Positions 6,322 to 9,100 of a stretch of DNA of 9,100 nt are shown here, in pieces. Origin of the DNA: Bacillota bacterium (GTDB taxonomy: Bacteria; Bacillota; Clostridia; Peptostreptococcales; Anaerovoracaceae); NCBI GenBank assembly GCA_017534025.1, contig JAFWDF010000014.1, positions 1 to 9,100 on the forward strand, read 5' to 3'. The notes beneath the pieces are model-generated. The model had not been told where the DNA came from, ran no database searches, and was given only the letters and a program-made list of their open reading frames with translations. Made by a program: the position numbers and the translations under genes. How positions within the stretch are numbered: position 1 is the first letter of the stretch; each line of letters starts with the position of its first letter.

Positions 6322-7736
6322 TCTTTGCCGTCCCAGCAGTAAGTACAGAGCTTTTCCCTGCCGATGCCCACGGAATCCAGCATATCGTCGAGCCGGTTAT
6401 AGATCAGGGAATCGAAACCCATACGCTGCCGCAGCAGTTCCTGCATATGCTTATAGCGTGCGGTATCCGGATTGGCGTATTCATCCAGCACTTCCCGGCT
6501 CACGTCTTCGCCTTCAATCCCCGCGATAACCTGTCTGGCAATGAGCTCCATATCCGTATTGGATCTGGAGAAATTCAGATACTTGCAGCCGAACATGATC
6601 GGCGGACAGGCCGGACGGGCATGAATGGCTCTCGCCCCGCTCTTATACAGGAATTCCGCGGTTTCCCGCAGCTGCGTTCCCCGCACGATGGAATCATCGA
6701 TCAGCAGAATGCTGTTGCCGTCGATCAGATCATGAATCGGCAGGATCTTCATCTTGGCGATGAGATTCCGTTTAGACTGAATCGTCGGCATGAACGAACG
6801 CGGCCAGGTCGGCGTGTATTTGATCAGCGGTCTCGTAAACGGAACGCCTGACTCATTGGCATAGCCTACCGCATGCGCCGTACCGGAATCCGGTACCCCG
6901 GCGACAATATCGATATCCGGATTTACTTCCACATCTCTCTTTGCCATGCAGCTGCCGCAATTGTAACGCATCTTTTCAACGGAAATGCCTTCGTAACTGG
7001 ACGACGGATATCCGTAATATACCCAGAGGAATGTGCAAACGCGCATGTCCTTACCCGGATCCACCAGGGTCTGCACGCCTTCCGGCGTCATGATGACAAT
7101 CTCTCCCGGACCAAGTTCCCTGCACTCCGTGTAGCCGAGATTCAAATACGCAAATGCCTCAAACGACGCACAGTATCCTTCCGGCTTCTGCCCGATCACG
7201 ATCGGCGTACGGCCAACCTTGTCGCGCGCGCAGTAAATTCCCTTCGGCGTCATCACAAGAATGGAAATGGAACCGTCCACCATATCCTGGGCGTGCTGAA
7301 TGCCTTCAATGATATTCTCGCTCTGGTTGATGAGCGCAGCGATCAGTTCCGTAGTATTGATACTTCCGCCGCTCAGTTCCAGAAAATGCGATGCGCCGGT
7401 CCGGATGATGTGGTCGGTCAGTTCATCCTGATTGTTCACCTTGCCAATCGTACTGATCGCATACGTTCCGTGATGGGAACGTACAATCAGCGGCTGCGGT
7501 TCATAATCAGAAATACATCCGACCCCCATGTGACCGGACATTCCGTTTACATCCTTGTCAAACTTTGTCCGGAAAGGCGAATTTTCAATATTGTGAATGG
7601 CACGGTCAAAGCCTTTTTCCCGGTCATAAACCGCCATTCCCGCCCGACGGGTTCCGAGATGGGAATGATAATCCGTCCCGAAAAACACATCGAATACACA
7701 GTCTTCTTTTAATGCTGACGCAAAAAAACCACCCAT
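6318..7736 (-). CDS. PurF-like amidophosphoribosyltransferase paralogue lacking the glutaminase nucleophile
   Basis: The 472-residue protein has PurF architecture: an N-terminal class II glutamine amidotransferase fold (about 1-230) and a C-terminal phosphoribosyltransferase fold. PurF makes 5-phosphoribosylamine from PRPP and glutamine, the first step of purine synthesis. The PRPP-binding loop, ILLIDDSIVRGTQ (343-355), is intact, as is GVPDSGTAHAVGY (280-292). Four cysteines, 234, 384, 464 and 467 (the last two in CTYC at the C-terminus), match the iron-sulfur cluster ligands of Bacillus PurF. However, the N-terminus is MGGFFAS: Gly stands where Cys1 should be. The oxyanion Asn-Gly is replaced by Ile-Gly (TIGKVNN, 96-102), and the GHVRYST-type motif is absent. 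An in-frame TAG 24 bases upstream excludes a longer N-terminus. AGGAG lies nine bases before the ATG. It could use free ammonia, have a partner, or do another PRPP-linked job. It overlaps tatD by four bases. Confidence 0.85.
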   Translation of the reverse strand: MGGFFASALKEDCVFDVFFGTDYHSHLGTRRAGMAVYDREKGFDRAIHNIENSPFRTKFDKDVNGMSGHMGVGCISDYEPQPLIVRSHHGTYAISTIGKVNNQDELTDHIIRTGASHFLELSGGSINTTELIAALINQSENIIEGIQHAQDMVDGSISILVMTPKGIYCARDKVGRTPIVIGQKPEGYCASFEAFAYLNLGYTECRELGPGEIVIMTPEGVQTLVDPGKDMRVCTFLWVYYGYPSSSYEGISVEKMRYNCGSCMAKRDVEVNPDIDIVAGVPDSGTAHAVGYANESGVPFTRPLIKYTPTWPRSFMPTIQSKRNLIAKMKILPIHDLIDGNSILLIDDSIVRGTQLRETAEFLYKSGARAIHARPACPPIMFGCKYLNFSRSNTDMELIARQVIAGIEGEDVSREVLDEYANPDTARYKHMQELLRQRMGFDSLIYNRLDDMLDSVGIGREKLCTYCWDGKE

Positions 7737-7745
7737 AACAATCTG

Positions 7746-7750
7746 CTCCT
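7746..7750 (-). promoter_or_regulatory. ribosome binding site of the PurF-like gene
   Basis: AGGAG on the minus strand lies nine bases before the ATG at 7736. With the in-frame stop just upstream (7758-7760) it fixes the Met-Gly-Gly start, which matters because it excludes an N-terminal cysteine. Confidence 0.55.
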
Positions 7751-7791
7751 GCTTTCGCTATGAATTAAACTTGATATTGCTCTATACCAAC

Positions 7792-7820
7792 AGTCTAATG
7801 GTTCCATTTTTCCATGTAAA
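7792..7820 (-). promoter_or_regulatory. putative sigma-A promoter for the PurF-like/tatD/cob run
   Basis: On the minus strand, TTTACA (7815-7820) and TAGACT (7792-7797) are separated by 17 bases, matching the -35 and -10 consensus at five and four of six positions. Its -10 lies about 55 bases upstream of the PurF-like ATG, in the largest non-coding stretch of the window (7737-7866). No riboswitch-like fold, such as a purine or cobalamin element, was recognised in the short leader. It is a consensus match only. Confidence 0.4.
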
Positions 7821-7866
7821 GGAAATTGCCTGAAAAAAACATGTTTAACTCATCCCGCCGGACGAT

Positions 7867-8268
7867 CTAACCCTCCATGATCTTCAGAAGGACCTTGCGG
7901 CTGCGTGCGCCGTCATATTCACAGAAATAAATACCCTGCCAGGTGCCCAGCATCAGCAGGCCGTCTTCGATAATGACCTGCTCCGAAAACCCGATCATGC
8001 TGGACTTCAAATGCGCCGCGGAATTGCCTTCCATGTGGCGGTACCCGTCCTCCCACGGCACAATCTTATTAATTTCCATCATAAAATCCCGCACCACATC
8101 CGGATCCGCATTTTCATTGATGGTCACGGCCGCTGTCGTATGGGGCACAAAAATGGTGCATATTCCGTTCTTCACACCGCTCTTCGTCACAGCATCCTGC
8201 ACCAGACCGGTAATATCCAGCATCTGTGTATGCGCACTTGTTTTCACGCTGAGTCTGATCGTTTTCAT
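7867..8268 (-). CDS. YjbQ / UPF0047 family protein (secondary thiamine-phosphate synthase-like)
   Basis: This 133-residue protein belongs to the widespread YjbQ family, small single-domain proteins. Some members show weak thiamine-phosphate synthase activity, but their main role is unsettled. Family motifs are all present: FVPHTTAAVTINENAD (40-55), HMEGNSAAHLKSS (78-90) with conserved His residues, and LGTWQGIYFCEYDG (107-120). The length is typical. The ATG at 8268 is chosen because GGAAGGAAGG lies six bases upstream. A TTG two codons earlier (8274) also opens the frame but sits directly against this ribosome binding site. The gene starts 32 bases after the DUF975 gene, so the two may share a transcript. 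About 130 bases with a possible promoter separate it from the PurF-like gene. Confidence 0.92.
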   Translation of the reverse strand: MKTIRLSVKTSAHTQMLDITGLVQDAVTKSGVKNGICTIFVPHTTAAVTINENADPDVVRDFMMEINKIVPWEDGYRHMEGNSAAHLKSSMIGFSEQVIIEDGLLMLGTWQGIYFCEYDGARSRKVLLKIMEG

Positions 8269-8274
8269 TGCCAA

Positions 8275-8284
8275 CCTTCCTTCC
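8275..8284 (-). promoter_or_regulatory. ribosome binding site of the YjbQ family gene
   Basis: A purine-rich GGAAGGAAGG on the minus strand ends six bases before the ATG at 8268. It argues against the adjoining TTG codon (8274) as the start. Confidence 0.55.
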
Positions 8285-8300
8285 GGAATTCATGCCGTAA

Positions 8301-9098
8301 TTACAGTTCCCATTCCGGCTTCGTGTCCGGCAATGTCCCGGCGGCCTGCGCTGTGCGCGGAGCTGCATCGTGCGGAATATCTGCCGCTTCGCCGCGCAGT
8401 CTGAGATACAGTGCCGCATTCGTGTTGTGAACATATGGATTGACCCACAGCAGTCCGGCCAGACCCAATGTCACGATCTCCAGCAGGTACCACAGAATGA
8501 ACGACAGATCCAACTTGAAGGCGGCCCATTTCTGTCCGTTCATCATATTCTGGGATTTTCTCATGACGTCCATCGGCTCCAGTTCAGGATCATCCCGGAC
8601 AATATATGGAACCATCCGGTAGGAATAGCTCTTGACGATGCCCGGAATAATTAACAACAGGGCCCAGAGCATGATAAACAGATCCGTCAGGAAAAGTGTC
8701 AGGAAGGTTCTGCCGTAGTTTCCGAATCCGCTCTTCAGAACATTCAGATCACCATCCCGGTTCTGTACATTTTCCTTGAAAAATCCGTAGCACCCTACCT
8801 TCAGCGGGTTGAACAGGAAAATCTTCAGCAGCAGAGCCACGATCGCAACCGTGCCGACTGCAGCGCTGATTCCGAGAATAGCCAGGGTCTGCTGTTCAGG
8901 AGTCAGGGACTGGAATGCATCCCCTGCCTGATTAAGATTAATCGTCTGGTCCACGGCTTCTTCCTGCCCGCTGCTCCTTGACGCCACCGTCGTACCGGCT
9001 GTCAGCAAACTCAAAATAAAGGCCACCAGCACGCTCGGCCAGTAATTTGCTTTCAAAGCGGCCTTTCCCGTTTCTTTCAATTCTTTTCTGGTCCACAT
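8301..9098 (-). CDS. DUF975 family integral membrane protein
   Basis: This 265-residue membrane protein belongs to DUF975, a Firmicutes family of unknown function. It opens with the typical MWTRKELKETGKAALKANYW, in which a short amphipathic segment precedes the first membrane helix. Likely membrane segments are at about 20-38, 75-98, 132-153 and 195-218. The family hallmarks are visible: IIPGIVKSYSYRMVPYI (150-166), a charged region with DDPELEPMDVMRKSQNMMNG (169-188), and a final helix leading to WVNPYVHNTNAALY (218-231). A soluble region of about 35 residues (40-74) between the first two helices is polar and Gln-rich. The C-terminal tail after about 235 is hydrophilic and Ala/Pro-rich. The ATG lies two bases from the window edge, so the ribosome binding site and promoter are not visible. 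The protein appears complete. Confidence 0.88.
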   Translation of the reverse strand: MWTRKELKETGKAALKANYWPSVLVAFILSLLTAGTTVASRSSGQEEAVDQTINLNQAGDAFQSLTPEQQTLAILGISAAVGTVAIVALLLKIFLFNPLKVGCYGFFKENVQNRDGDLNVLKSGFGNYGRTFLTLFLTDLFIMLWALLLIIPGIVKSYSYRMVPYIVRDDPELEPMDVMRKSQNMMNGQKWAAFKLDLSFILWYLLEIVTLGLAGLLWVNPYVHNTNAALYLRLRGEAADIPHDAAPRTAQAAGTLPDTKPEWEL

Positions 9099-9100
9099 AA

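Noticed and set aside
5584..6342. Plus-strand open frame of 252 codons opposite tatD
   Set aside because: The minus-strand TatD has all its catalytic motifs; this antisense product is Arg/His-rich and unrecognisable.
6873..7712. Long plus-strand open frame (279 codons) opposite the PurF-like gene
   Set aside because: It is antisense to a well-recognised gene along its full length, gives a basic, low-complexity, His/Arg-rich product with no recognisable motif, and is explained by the codon bias of the opposite strand.
7837..7846. Palindrome AAACATGTTT followed by T residues on the minus strand, 20 bases after the YjbQ family gene
   Set aside because: It looks like a terminator at first sight, but the palindrome has no loop and no GC-rich stem, so I do not call it.

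Overview
The window looks like chromosomal DNA from a low-GC-phylum (Firmicutes) bacterium, most likely a member of the Clostridia such as a Lachnospiraceae relative. I infer this from the DUF975 membrane protein, a clostridial-style cobalamin cluster with CobT-CobU-CobS plus a second short CobU-like protein, and a PurF-like protein beginning Met-Gly-Gly-Phe-Phe. The base composition is moderately GC-rich by eye. No mobile elements, tRNA, rRNA or CRISPR arrays were seen. Coding density is very high.

All genes except a fragment at the left edge lie on the minus strand, so the window is best read from right to left. At the right end are a DUF975 integral membrane protein (8301-9098) and a YjbQ/UPF0047 family protein (7867-8268). 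The longest non-coding stretch, about 130 bases (7737-7866), carries a plausible sigma-A promoter. It reads into a PurF-like protein (6318-7736), TatD (5491-6321, 4-base overlap), an alpha/beta hydrolase of the monoglyceride-lipase type (4494-5444), and then the cobalamin genes cbiA/cobB (3115-4518), cobT (1971-3047), cobU (1270-1974), cobS (540-1337) and a 122-residue CobU-like protein (144-512). Several neighbours overlap (4, 25, 3-4 and 68 bases) and no gap exceeds 67 bases from PurF to the last gene. This suggests one long transcription unit or a few nested ones.

The cobalamin genes form a pathway segment. CbiA amidates the a and c side chains of the corrin ring. CobU activates adenosylcobinamide to its GDP derivative. 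CobT makes alpha-ribazole phosphate from the lower-ligand base. CobS joins the two halves. The adenosyltransferase, CbiB/CobD, CbiP/CobQ and alpha-ribazole phosphatase are not in the window. No cobalamin riboswitch was recognised.

The points most worth a second look are two. First, the PurF-like protein keeps the phosphoribosyltransferase half and all four iron-sulfur cysteines but has lost the glutaminase residues, including the N-terminal cysteine. Second, the two CobU paralogues flanking cobS have complementary losses of conserved CobU motifs. Everything else is ordinary housekeeping and cofactor metabolism.
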